Of a DNA stretch of 64,000 bases, positions 54,354 to 63,367 are shown in pieces. Origin of the DNA: Hydromicrobium sp964517765. GTDB lineage: Bacteria; Actinomycetota; Humimicrobiia; Humimicrobiales; Humimicrobiaceae. The DNA lies in NCBI GenBank assembly GCA_964517765.1, contig CAZFEN010000005.1, positions 1-64,000 on the forward strand, read 5' to 3'. The notes beneath the pieces were generated by a model. The model made no database searches. It was not told the DNA's origin and saw only the letters and a list, made by a program, of their open reading frames with translations. Position 1 is the first letter of the stretch; each line of letters starts with the position of its first letter. Made by a program: the position numbers and the translations under genes.

Positions 54354-55258
54354 TGTTTAAGTTTAGAAATTTTTATTTTGATTTCGTAGGTAAAAGAAAA
54401 ATATGGTTCATAATTTCCCTTGTTGTAATACTTGCAGGTCTTGCTGGTTTTCTTATCAGAGGATCAAGTTTAAATCTGGGCATTGATTTTCTCGGCGGAT
54501 CGCTTATCGATGTTGAATTTTCAAGAGATACAAATACTTCCGAGATCCGAAGTGTGATCAGCGAAGTCGGACTGGAAAACGCGATAATACAACAAGCTGG
54601 ATTCCAGCCGGGCGAATCAAACAGATTTATTATTAGGACCACACCCATAGATTCGGAAACCAAAGAAGGGATGATTGATTTACTGGATGAAGAAATAGGT
54701 CTGGAAGGATCACCACTTCAGGATAGGACGGTGGATGCCGGATTCAGTAAACAGATAACAAAATATGCCCTGATAGCCATTGGCATAAGCATAATCGGAA
54801 TCTTGATCTATGTATGGATAAGATTCGAGTTCAGATTAGGAGCTACGGCAATTCTGGCTCTGATTCACGATGTGCTTGTAACCGTCGGAATATATGCCAT
54901 TTTAAATCGTGAGATAAATACTTCGACAATAGCTGCCATACTTACCATTATCGGATATTCAATAAACGATACCATCGTCGTATTCGATAGAATAAGAGAG
55001 AATACCCCTCTAAGCAGCAAATTGGGTTACGGTAAAATCGTAAATGATTCCATAAATACTACTTTGACCAGATCATTAAATACCGCCCTTACCACATTGA
55101 TTCCAATTCTTTTACTCCTTATTCTGGGAACCAGTGCATTAAGAGATTTTGCAATGGCACTTGCAATAGGAATAATAGCAGGGACATATTCTTCCATATG
55201 TATTGCCAGTCCTATTCTTGTAGTATGGAACAATAGGTTTCCAAGATATAAGAAATAA
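54353..55258 (+). CDS. secF: Protein translocase subunit SecF
   Basis: The 301-residue partner of SecD has LGIDFLGGSLIDVEF, YSINDTIVVFDRIREN and six membrane helices. It starts at GTG, sharing a base with the secD stop (TAGTG), so translation is coupled. The gene immediately after it is recJ. Confidence 0.96.
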   Translation: MFKFRNFYFDFVGKRKIWFIISLVVILAGLAGFLIRGSSLNLGIDFLGGSLIDVEFSRDTNTSEIRSVISEVGLENAIIQQAGFQPGESNRFIIRTTPIDSETKEGMIDLLDEEIGLEGSPLQDRTVDAGFSKQITKYALIAIGISIIGILIYVWIRFEFRLGATAILALIHDVLVTVGIYAILNREINTSTIAAILTIIGYSINDTIVVFDRIRENTPLSSKLGYGKIVNDSINTTLTRSLNTALTTLIPILLLLILGTSALRDFAMALAIGIIAGTYSSICIASPILVVWNNRFPRYKK

Positions 55259-55260
55259 CA

Positions 55261-56991
55261 ATGACAAATTTTCCTGCCAGATGGCAGCGCAGAAAGACCG
55301 GAAAAGCAAATAAAAAACTATCAAATAAACTTAGCTGCAGCCAGTTCCTCATAGATATTCTTGCCAGAAGAAATATATTAAACGAATTAGAAATAATGTC
55401 TTTCCTGAACCCAACTCTTAAAAGTCTGCATGACTGTATGATGCTTCCGGGAATCGAAAAGGGCATTAAAAGAATAAAGGAAGCAATCGCAAATAATGAA
55501 AATATTTTAATTTTTGGGGATTATGATGCAGACGGGATAATAAGTTCTGTGATCTTATATAAATTTTTAAAGGAACTGGGACTGAACACCGAAGTTTATA
55601 TTCCCGATAGGTTCAATGAAGGCTATGATCTAAATCTTGATTTCTTTAAAAAGATATTTTCTCAGGGCAAATATAATCTGATGATATGTGTGGATTGCGG
55701 TACAAATAGTCTGGAAGTTCAGAAATTCATTCGTGGGAAAAGCGGGTTGGATGTAATAGTCTGCGATCATCACATTCAGTCCGTTGATTTAGACGTAAGA
55801 CAGGAAAATTACATTATAATAAATCCCAGAATCAAAGGTTCAAACTATCCTTTTAAACATTTAAGCGGTGCAGGTGTTACCTTTAAATTTATTATAGGTA
55901 TCTTGAGAGAGCTGGAAGACGCCCGCAAGAAAAAATTCAGCAGAGACTATCTGACAACTCTGCTTGATCTGGTTGCAATATCAACTATTGCTGATCTTAT
56001 GCCGCTTGTTGATGAAAACAGGATAATGGTCAAGAAAGGATTGGAAGTAATTAAGAAAACAATAAATCCGGGACTTAAAAAGATGATCAATGCTGTTGTA
56101 AAGGATAAAAAGTGCATAGATGAATATGATATAGGATATATTATAGCTCCGAGACTTAATGCAGCCGGCAGGATTAAAAATGCCAGAAGCAGTTTCGATT
56201 TATTGACTGCCGAGGGAGAGGTCCTTGATGAATTACTGAATGATTTAAACTCATTTAATGAAGAAAGGCAGAATATTCAAAAAAATATATTCGACGAAAT
56301 AATCAAGAGTAATGATTTCGATGAGATCATAAAGGAAAAGAGAATATTTATAGAAAAATCAAAAGAATGGAACGAAGGGGTGCTCGGAATAGTAGCTTCG
56401 GATATCGTAAAAAAATTCAATATTCCTGCCATCCTGTTTAAGGAATCGGAAGGTAAACTCAAAGGTTCCGGAAGAAGTACGGATAAATTTGATTTATACG
56501 GAAACCTGGTTTCCTGCAGCAGTTTATTCGATAATTTCGGGGGTCACAGAACAGCGTGCGGTATAAGCATGGATATTTTAAGCTTCCAAACCTTTTATAA
56601 TAATATGGTAGAAATTGCACAAAAAAAAATTGATACCCGCGATATTGAAAAGAAGTTTTTCTATGACCTTGAACTGGATTTCAAGGATATAAATGACAAA
56701 TTCTTAAAAGAAATCGATTTACTTAAACCCTATGGAATAAGCAATCCTCAACCTGGTTTCGTGACCGGAGATTGTGAGATAGTGAGTTTTTACTATTTAA
56801 CGGAAGAAAAACATGTAAGGTTAAAACTCAAGCATGCCGGAACGATAATAGATGCTATAATGTTCAAAATAGACAAAAATATCAAAGAGAAGATAAAAAC
56901 AGGAAAAAAGATCAATATTTTATATAAAGTAGAAGAGAATATATGGGATTATCGTAAAGCGATACAGCTGGTTATCCAGGACTTATTTTAG
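55261..56991 (+). CDS. recJ: Single-strand DNA exonuclease RecJ
   Basis: The 576-residue DHH-family nuclease degrades single-stranded DNA 5' to 3' in repair. FGDYDADGIISSV, VDCGTNS, CDHHIQS and ISTIADLMPL form the DHH metal site. GGHRTACGISM is the DHHA1 motif, and an OB-like C-terminus completes the fold. It starts two bases after secF. Confidence 0.95.
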   Translation: MTNFPARWQRRKTGKANKKLSNKLSCSQFLIDILARRNILNELEIMSFLNPTLKSLHDCMMLPGIEKGIKRIKEAIANNENILIFGDYDADGIISSVILYKFLKELGLNTEVYIPDRFNEGYDLNLDFFKKIFSQGKYNLMICVDCGTNSLEVQKFIRGKSGLDVIVCDHHIQSVDLDVRQENYIIINPRIKGSNYPFKHLSGAGVTFKFIIGILRELEDARKKKFSRDYLTTLLDLVAISTIADLMPLVDENRIMVKKGLEVIKKTINPGLKKMINAVVKDKKCIDEYDIGYIIAPRLNAAGRIKNARSSFDLLTAEGEVLDELLNDLNSFNEERQNIQKNIFDEIIKSNDFDEIIKEKRIFIEKSKEWNEGVLGIVASDIVKKFNIPAILFKESEGKLKGSGRSTDKFDLYGNLVSCSSLFDNFGGHRTACGISMDILSFQTFYNNMVEIAQKKIDTRDIEKKFFYDLELDFKDINDKFLKEIDLLKPYGISNPQPGFVTGDCEIVSFYYLTEEKHVRLKLKHAGTIIDAIMFKIDKNIKEKIKTGKKINILYKVEENIWDYRKAIQLVIQDLF

Positions 56992-57046
56992 AGAAGTTGA
57001 AAATGTTCTATAATAATATTGATTTTTTATTAAAGAGTAAAGAAAG

Positions 57047-59257
57047 ATGAACCTGGAACTGAACAAAAAAACAAAAAAAATAAACACGGATCTTATATAC
57101 AATAAGCTAATAAAAAAAATAAAATCATATAATCCGGGTGTAGATGAGCAGCTGGTCCAAAAAGCTTACCAGACTTCGAAAAAATACCATCAAAATCAAT
57201 ACAGAAAATCAGGGGGACCATTTATTGTCCACCCTCTGGAGGTGGCAGGAATTCTGGCAGGCCTTGAACTGGATCAGGTATCTATAATATCGGCTATTTT
57301 GCATGATGTAATAGAGGATACGGACTATAGCCTGGAAGCAGCTAAAAAAGATTTCGGACCAAAAATTGCCAATATTATAGACGGCGTCACGAAATTGGAT
57401 AAAATAGTTTTTACCAGTAAAGAGCAGCAGCAGGTAAACAATATAAGAAAAATGATAATCGCAATGTCGGAAGATGTGAGAATAATACTGGTAAAACTTG
57501 GTGACAGGCTTCATAATATGCGGACCTTATTTCCGCTGGATGAAGAAAAAAGACGTATTATTTCTACTGAAACTCTCGAGGTTTATGCACCTATTGCACA
57601 CAGACTGGGGATTTATCAGATAAAATCGGAATTGGAAGATTTAAGTTTCAAATACCTTTATCCCAAAGAGTACGAGAAAATAAAAAATATGATTGACGAG
57701 AAACTTGAAGAAAGGAAATCGTTAATTGATGAAGCAGTAAAAATAATAAGCAAGAAATTAAAAGAAGTAAAAATTTCCGCTGATATTAGCGGCAGGATTA
57801 AAACTTATTACAGTGTTTATAATAAAATCATCAAACAAAACAGAAAATTTGAAGATATTTATGACATAATTGCAATAAGGATAATAGTAAATGATATAAA
57901 AAGCTGTTATGCAGTCCTTGGAATAATACATTCTTTATGGAAGCCCGTACCGGGAAGGTTCAGGGATTTCATAGCCAATCCCAAATTCAATATGTATCAA
58001 TCTCTCCATACAACGGTTATCGGGGTAAAAGGCAAACCTGTTGAAATACAGATAAGAACATATGAAATGCATAAATTTGCAGAGTATGGTATTGCGGCAC
58101 ATTATAAATATAAAGAAGGCGGTTTTAAAAAACTCAGCGAATTCGATAAAAGAGTGGCATGGATAAGGCAGATACTCGACTGGCAGAAAGAGCTAAAGGA
58201 TCCGCAGGAATATATGGAATCATTGAAGCTGGACCTGTTCGAGGAAGAAGTATTTGTATTTACTCCAAAAGGAAAAGTTTTAAATCTGCCCAGAGGAGCC
58301 ACTACTATTGATTTTGCCTATCAAATACATACCGATGTGGGGCATAACATAATAGGTTCAAAAATAAACGGAATCATGGCTCCTATAGAGACCGTTCTGG
58401 AAAATGGCGATATTGTTGAAATAATAGTATCCAAAACCCATAAAGGTCCAAGCAGAGATTGGCTTAATGTAGTTAAAACATCAAGTGCGCGCAACAAGAT
58501 AAAGCAATGGTTCAGTAAAGAGCAGAGACAGGAAACATATAACATCGGCAGGGACATAATGTTAAAAGTCTTGAGGAAAAACGGCCTTTCTTTTAAAAGT
58601 GTACCCGCAGAAGTATTTGATGAAGTGACAAAGGATATGAATTTAGGAAAAACAGAAGCTCTTTTCAGGAATATCGGATCCCACAAAATATCCGCCCACC
58701 AGGTCTTTACAAAAATAATAAAGAAATTAAGCCAGCAAGAACCTGAAAAAGAGTTGACCATTGAAGATATACACAGAAAAGAAGTCGAAAAGAAAGAAAG
58801 CAGTGGTATTAAGGTAAAAGGCATGGATGATGTACTGGTGACTATTGCAAGGTGCTGCAATCCGGTTCCGGGAGATAGTATAGTGGGTTATATCACAAGA
58901 GGTAAAGGAATATCCGTTCACAGGATCGATTGCACCAACGTAAATGCTTCGATGAGTTCCGAAAAACAAAGATTTATAGATGTTTACTGGGACAAAAAAG
59001 CTCCCTATAAATTTAATACTGAAATACAGATAGATGCTCTTGACAGGACAAAACTGCTAAGGGATATTACAAATATAATAAGCGAATATGATCTGAATAT
59101 AGTATGGGCAAATTCTTTGAGAACGGATAAAAGCGGTCATATTAAATTCAGGTTTTTGATAGAGATTAGCAATAAATATATTCTAAAAGATGTCATTAAC
59201 AATATAAAACAAATAGACTCGGTTTATGATGCTTACAGAATATTACCCAGAAAGTAG
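57047..59257 (+). CDS. relA: Bifunctional (p)ppGpp synthetase/hydrolase Rel
   Basis: The 736-residue stringent-response enzyme contains in order an HD hydrolase domain (HPLEVAGILA and ILHDVIEDTDY), a synthetase domain (GRIKTYYSVYNKI, then RFRDFIANPK and YQSLHTTVIG), a TGS domain (VFTPKGKVLNLPRGAT), a zinc-finger-like region (RCCNPVPGDSIVGYITRGKG) and a C-terminal ACT domain. The intact HD motif indicates both activities. It is the usual neighbour of recJ and hisS. Confidence 0.95.
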   Translation: MNLELNKKTKKINTDLIYNKLIKKIKSYNPGVDEQLVQKAYQTSKKYHQNQYRKSGGPFIVHPLEVAGILAGLELDQVSIISAILHDVIEDTDYSLEAAKKDFGPKIANIIDGVTKLDKIVFTSKEQQQVNNIRKMIIAMSEDVRIILVKLGDRLHNMRTLFPLDEEKRRIISTETLEVYAPIAHRLGIYQIKSELEDLSFKYLYPKEYEKIKNMIDEKLEERKSLIDEAVKIISKKLKEVKISADISGRIKTYYSVYNKIIKQNRKFEDIYDIIAIRIIVNDIKSCYAVLGIIHSLWKPVPGRFRDFIANPKFNMYQSLHTTVIGVKGKPVEIQIRTYEMHKFAEYGIAAHYKYKEGGFKKLSEFDKRVAWIRQILDWQKELKDPQEYMESLKLDLFEEEVFVFTPKGKVLNLPRGATTIDFAYQIHTDVGHNIIGSKINGIMAPIETVLENGDIVEIIVSKTHKGPSRDWLNVVKTSSARNKIKQWFSKEQRQETYNIGRDIMLKVLRKNGLSFKSVPAEVFDEVTKDMNLGKTEALFRNIGSHKISAHQVFTKIIKKLSQQEPEKELTIEDIHRKEVEKKESSGIKVKGMDDVLVTIARCCNPVPGDSIVGYITRGKGISVHRIDCTNVNASMSSEKQRFIDVYWDKKAPYKFNTEIQIDALDRTKLLRDITNIISEYDLNIVWANSLRTDKSGHIKFRFLIEISNKYILKDVINNIKQIDSVYDAYRILPRK

Positions 59258-59263
59258 ACCGTA

Positions 59264-59929
59264 TTGAATATAAAAAGATTAGAATTAGGATTCTTTAAAG
59301 TCAATTGTTATATATTGTCTATGGAAAATGTGAATATAATAATAGACCCGGGTGCCGATTTTAATATCATTAAAAGAAGTATTGAAGAGAACTGTATAAA
59401 ACCAGACTTCATATTAAATACACACGGGCACTATGATCATATAGGTGCTGTTGAAGATATAACCTCAAATTATAAAATTCCGTTTTATATTCATGAATTT
59501 GAGGAACCGATCATCACTGATCCGGATAAGAATATTTCTTCATTTTTCGGAAAAAATGAATTATCATTAAAAACTTATGATTTAATAAAAAATACTGATT
59601 ATAATTTTTTTACCGATCTCGGTATTGATATCATAAATGTTCCGGGCCATACTCCCGGTAGTATAATAATTAAAACAGGTAATTTTCTTTTTACCGGTGA
59701 TTTGCTTTTTAAAGGCACTATCGGACGTACCGATTTGCCGGGAGGAAATTTGAAGGAAATAAAAAGATCACTGGTAAGAATAAAGAAGATGGATGAGAAA
59801 TCAATTATATATCCGGGTCATGGTGAGGTCACCAGTCTCGAATATGAGTTGAAATCAAATTATTATTTAGGGGATCATTTTTTAACAGAAGACAGTCAGA
59901 AAGAAACAGGTGATTTATTTTGGATATAA
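59264..59929 (+). CDS. Metallo-beta-lactamase fold hydrolase (glyoxalase II-like)
   Basis: The 221-residue protein has the two-metal site NTHGHYDHIGA, VPGHTPGS, FTGDLLFKGTIGRTDLPGG and YPGHGEV. Small proteins of this subfamily hydrolyse thioesters such as S-lactoylglutathione analogues, but the substrate is unproven. TTG is the only nearby start in frame, seven bases after the rel stop, with no clear ribosome binding site. The 3' end overlaps hisS. Confidence 0.9.
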   Translation: MNIKRLELGFFKVNCYILSMENVNIIIDPGADFNIIKRSIEENCIKPDFILNTHGHYDHIGAVEDITSNYKIPFYIHEFEEPIITDPDKNISSFFGKNELSLKTYDLIKNTDYNFFTDLGIDIINVPGHTPGSIIIKTGNFLFTGDLLFKGTIGRTDLPGGNLKEIKRSLVRIKKMDEKSIIYPGHGEVTSLEYELKSNYYLGDHFLTEDSQKETGDLFWI

Positions 59930-61191
59930 GTTCTCCGAGGGGTACGATAGATATTTATGGTGAAGATATAGATTATAGAAATTATATTATAAATACCGCA
60001 CGAGAAATTTTCAAAATATTCAGTTTTGCGGAGATAATAACTCCTGCATTTGAATATACTCAGGTTTTCAGCAGAAGTATAGGTGAAAACACCGATATAG
60101 TGCAAAAGCAAATGTATACCTTTACTGACAAGAAAGGAAGGTCGTTGACTCTTCGGCCGGAAGGCACAGCTTCAATCGTAAGGGCTATTTTAGAAAATAA
60201 AATGTACTCCGAAAAACTGCCGCTCAAGCTTTTCTATATCGGTAATATGTTCAGATATGAAAAGCCCCAAAAAGGAAGGATGAGGGAGTTCTGGCAACTT
60301 GGAATAGAATCAATAGGCTCTGATAATCCGATTATAGATGCCGAAACTATCTGGATCCTGAATTTATTTTTTGAAAAACTTGGATTCAAAAAGTTGATAC
60401 TCAAAATAAATAACATCGGTTGCGGTGAGTGCCGTAAGAAATTTCTGGAAGAATTTAAAAAATATTTGAAACCTGAAATCGAAAAGCTATGTAGTGATTG
60501 CCGCAAAAGATTTAAAGAGAATCCTTTAAGGATTTTTGATTGCAAAAAAACAAACTGCAGAGAAGTATTGACAGGATCACCGAATATATACAATTACTTA
60601 TGTTCCGAATGTAAGAAAAAATTCGAAGAAATTTTAATATGTTTAAAAAGCCTTGATATAAAGTATAAGATCGATAAAAGCCTGGTAAGGGGTTTCGATT
60701 ATTACACAGGGACAATATTTGAGATAATATCGGAAAATCTGGAGAGTGCGCAGAATGCTCTGGGAGGCGGAGGAAGATATGATAACCTTATAAGTGAACT
60801 GGGTGGTCCGGATATTCCGGCTACAGGATTTGCTGTCGGAATTGACAGGACGATCATACTCATGAAGCAGTTAAATATCGACCTTAAGAAATCCGATAGA
60901 AAATCCAGAGTCTATATTATTGCAATGGACAGAAATTCTCAGATTTATTCTACTCGTATCCTGAAATATCTCAGGGAAAAAGAAGTAGTCTGTGATATAA
61001 ACTTTAATATCAGGAATTTGAAAAAAGAGATAAAGTGGGCAAGAGATAATAATTATAATTTCATTATTATAGTTGGCGAAGATGAAATCAAAACCGGAAA
61101 TCTTACAATTAAAGATATTAATAAATTCAAACAATATAAAGTTGACTGGAAAAACAAAAAAGAAAAAATCATAGAAATCATAGGAGCGTAA
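59920..61191 (+). CDS. hisS: Histidyl-tRNA synthetase
   Basis: The 423-residue class II synthetase has TLRPEGTASIVRA (motif 2), LVRGFDYYTGTIFE and GGGGRYDNLI (histidine loops) and a C-terminal anticodon-binding domain. A cysteine-rich insertion (CGECRKKF, CSDCRKRF, CKKTNC, CSECKKKF) probably binds zinc; similar insertions occur in some bacterial HisRS. TTG is the start, overlapping the previous stop region, with AGGTGA upstream. Confidence 0.95.
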   Translation: MDISSPRGTIDIYGEDIDYRNYIINTAREIFKIFSFAEIITPAFEYTQVFSRSIGENTDIVQKQMYTFTDKKGRSLTLRPEGTASIVRAILENKMYSEKLPLKLFYIGNMFRYEKPQKGRMREFWQLGIESIGSDNPIIDAETIWILNLFFEKLGFKKLILKINNIGCGECRKKFLEEFKKYLKPEIEKLCSDCRKRFKENPLRIFDCKKTNCREVLTGSPNIYNYLCSECKKKFEEILICLKSLDIKYKIDKSLVRGFDYYTGTIFEIISENLESAQNALGGGGRYDNLISELGGPDIPATGFAVGIDRTIILMKQLNIDLKKSDRKSRVYIIAMDRNSQIYSTRILKYLREKEVVCDINFNIRNLKKEIKWARDNNYNFIIIVGEDEIKTGNLTIKDINKFKQYKVDWKNKKEKIIEIIGA

Positions 61192-61195
61192 AGTC

Positions 61196-62992
61196 ATGGC
61201 TGATTCTGTTTTTAAGACCGCGATGAGGACTAATTTATGCGGAGAGATAAATAAAAATTTTAAAGACAAAGAAGTCACCCTGGCGGGCTGGGCCAATAAA
61301 AGGAGAGATCATGGTAAGTTGATTTTTTTGGATCTAAGAGATTTCTCCGGTATCGTCCAGCTGATTTTTAGTCCTGATGAATACAAGAATTCTTATGATA
61401 TAGCCAGAGATATACGTAGTGAATATGTTATCAGGGTAAGCGGAAAGGTCAGGATGAGGTCGAAAGAAACTATTAACCCTTCCATTCCAACAGGTGAAAT
61501 AGAAATTGTGGTAAAAAACATTAAAATACTGAGCATTTCAAAAACACCTCCTTTTATGCTTGAAGATAGAAATAAAGTCGATGAGAACACAAGACTGAAA
61601 TACAGATATATCGATTTAAGAACTCCGGAAATGCAAAGAAATATAAGGTTAAGGCATGCCCTAACCGTAGCAGCAAGGAAATATTTTAATTCCAAAGGTT
61701 TTATCGAAATAGAGACACCCATAATGGCAAAGAGCACTCCGGAGGGCGCCAGGGATTTTCTTGTACCTTCGAGAATGAATCCGGGTAAATTTTATGCTCT
61801 TCCGCAATCGCCGCAGCTTTTTAAACAGATTTTAATGTTCTCGGGATTCGACAGATGTTATCAGATTGCAAGATGTTTCAGGGACGAAGACCTTAGAGCG
61901 GACAGACAGCCGGAATTTACGCAAATAGATCTCGAAATGACTTTTGTGGAAATGGAAGACGTAATGAATATAATAGAAAATTTGTTTTCTAACATTTTTA
62001 AAGAAGTACTGGGTAAGAAAATTGAGTTGCCATTAAAAAGAATCAAATGGAAAGATAGTATGGAAAGTTATGGTACCGATAAACCTGATTTAAGATTCGG
62101 TCTCATTATAAAAGATATATCGGATTTATTTAGAAAAAGTGAAATCAGGATTTTCAAGGATACTTTAAAAAACAAAGGATGTGTAAAATGTATTGTTGTT
62201 GGCAATTCGTCTTTTTTTACCAGAAAAGAACTGGATGACCTTGTAGATATGGCAAAGAAATGCGGTGCAGGTGGACTTGTATGGATAAAAATCGATGAAA
62301 AAATGAATTTTCAATCTCCGATCTCTAAACTTTTGTCAGATGCAGAAAAAGAAGCTTTGATTAAAACCCTGAGTCTTAAAGAAAATAACCTGCTGCTTAT
62401 AGTTGCAGATGAATTTTTGACTGTATGCCAGACTCTTGGAACTATTAGAAAGATTCTTGCAGCCAGGCTGGAATTGATAGATGAAAATGAGTTCAATTTT
62501 GTATGGGTGTATGATTTTCCTTTATTTGAATGGGATAAAAACGAAAAAAAGATATCACCAATGCACCATCCTTTTACAAAACCTGATGAAAACACTATAA
62601 ATTTACTGGACAGTGAACCTCTTAAGGTTAAATCCAAAGCTTACGATATAATATTGAACGGAATAGAGTTAGGAGGCGGTTCGATAAGGATAAACGATGT
62701 CAATTTACAAAAAAAGATATTTAAAATACTGAGTATAGATGAAAAAAGAATCAGAGAAAATTTCGGATTTCTTACCAGAGCAATGGAGTACGGTACCCCT
62801 CCGCACGGCGGTATAGCACTGGGAATGGATCGATTAATAATGCTGATTGGGAAACTGGACAGCATAAGAGATGTGATAGCTTTTCCAAAAACACAATCCG
62901 CAGTATGTATGCTTACCGGTTCGCCTTCAAATGTAACGGAAGAACAATTAAAAGAAGTCTCAATTAAAATAATTGAAGAGGAAAGTAAATAA
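61196..62992 (+). CDS. aspS: Aspartyl-tRNA synthetase
   Basis: The 598-residue bacterial-type enzyme has an OB-fold anticodon domain (TLAGWANKRRDHGKLIFLDL), a class II core (RYIDLRTPEMQ, FRDEDLRADRQPEF) and the GAD insertion, ending GIALGMDRLIML. It starts four bases after hisS with GGAGCG upstream, the typical hisS-aspS pairing. Whether it also charges tRNA-Asn cannot be told. Confidence 0.96.
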   Translation: MADSVFKTAMRTNLCGEINKNFKDKEVTLAGWANKRRDHGKLIFLDLRDFSGIVQLIFSPDEYKNSYDIARDIRSEYVIRVSGKVRMRSKETINPSIPTGEIEIVVKNIKILSISKTPPFMLEDRNKVDENTRLKYRYIDLRTPEMQRNIRLRHALTVAARKYFNSKGFIEIETPIMAKSTPEGARDFLVPSRMNPGKFYALPQSPQLFKQILMFSGFDRCYQIARCFRDEDLRADRQPEFTQIDLEMTFVEMEDVMNIIENLFSNIFKEVLGKKIELPLKRIKWKDSMESYGTDKPDLRFGLIIKDISDLFRKSEIRIFKDTLKNKGCVKCIVVGNSSFFTRKELDDLVDMAKKCGAGGLVWIKIDEKMNFQSPISKLLSDAEKEALIKTLSLKENNLLLIVADEFLTVCQTLGTIRKILAARLELIDENEFNFVWVYDFPLFEWDKNEKKISPMHHPFTKPDENTINLLDSEPLKVKSKAYDIILNGIELGGGSIRINDVNLQKKIFKILSIDEKRIRENFGFLTRAMEYGTPPHGGIALGMDRLIMLIGKLDSIRDVIAFPKTQSAVCMLTGSPSNVTEEQLKEVSIKIIEEESK

Positions 62993-62999
62993 TCATTTT

Positions 63000-63050
63000 A
63001 AGCAGTCTATTATTAAATGTTTTATTAACAGGAAAACCTGCTTTTAATTT
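63000..63050 (+). terminator. Possible terminator after aspS
   Basis: AAGCAG (63000-63005) can pair with CTGCTT (63038-63043), and inside it CAGG-AAAA-CCTG (63029-63040) forms a small stem. Both end in CTTTTAATTTTT. The stems are short, so termination may be partial. Confidence 0.4.
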
Positions 63051-63105
63051 TTACCGGTAGTGAATTCGCTGGCTGCTGGCTGAAATTTGGTAAAATCCGG
63101 CTTTA

Positions 63106-63134
63106 TTGAATAAACTATTCAATTATGATAACAT
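63106..63134 (+). promoter_or_regulatory. Candidate promoter of the 6S-like RNA
   Basis: TTGAAT (63106-63111), 17 bp and TAACAT (63129-63134) place the transcription start near 63141, exactly where the closing stem of the RNA begins. The -10 matches consensus at four of six positions. Confidence 0.4.
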
Positions 63135-63140
63135 CACTAT

Positions 63141-63332
63141 CGGGTACTCTATTTATATCGTAATTAAAGTTAAATTTTTGTGCCAACAAAGTTACATTGG
63201 AAGCTTAAACTCTGACTGTAGCATAAATGCCCATATTTCATTAGTGGGACTTATAAAGCAGACAGGAGAGCATCCACCTGCTGAGAGCAGGGCGCAAAAA
63301 ACTTCCTCTAGTTACGACTAAATTGAGTATCC
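63141..63332 (+). ncRNA. ssrS: 6S RNA-like rod-shaped non-coding RNA
   Basis: About 190 nt fold into a long irregular hairpin. The closing stem pairs GGGTACTC (63142-63149) with GAGTATCC (63325-63332). It continues with ATTTA/TAAAT (63151-63155 with 63319-63323) and TCGTAATTA (63158-63166) with its partner at 63309-63317. An apical arm pairs CTGT/ACAG, ATAA/TTAT and CCCA/TGGG. Between them is a large open region whose 3' side contains a small hairpin CCTGC-TGAGA-GCAGG (63277-63291). This closing stem, central bubble with side hairpin, and apical arm is the 6S RNA plan. Two G-U pairs support the plus strand. B. subtilis 6S-1 also lies just after aspS. 6S RNA mimics an open promoter and traps RNA polymerase. 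Confidence 0.6.
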
Positions 63333-63354
63333 ATTTTATTATCGAAAATCAATC

Positions 63355-63360
63355 TATAAT
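63355..63360 (+). promoter_or_regulatory. -10 box of alaS, probable leaderless transcript
   Basis: TATAAT ends seven bases before the alaS ATG, so transcription would begin at the A of the start codon. No Shine-Dalgarno and no T-box motif is present between the 6S-like RNA and alaS. Confidence 0.5.
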
Positions 63361-63367
63361 TAATTAT

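Noticed and set aside
63106..63321. A 71-codon open frame with a TTG start between aspS and alaS
   Set aside because: It has no ribosome binding site, the composition is not protein-like, and it is fully covered by the base-paired 6S-like RNA.
62993..63367. T-box riboswitch upstream of alaS
   Set aside because: The conserved T-box sequence and an antiterminator/terminator pair are absent; the structure fits a 6S-type rod instead.
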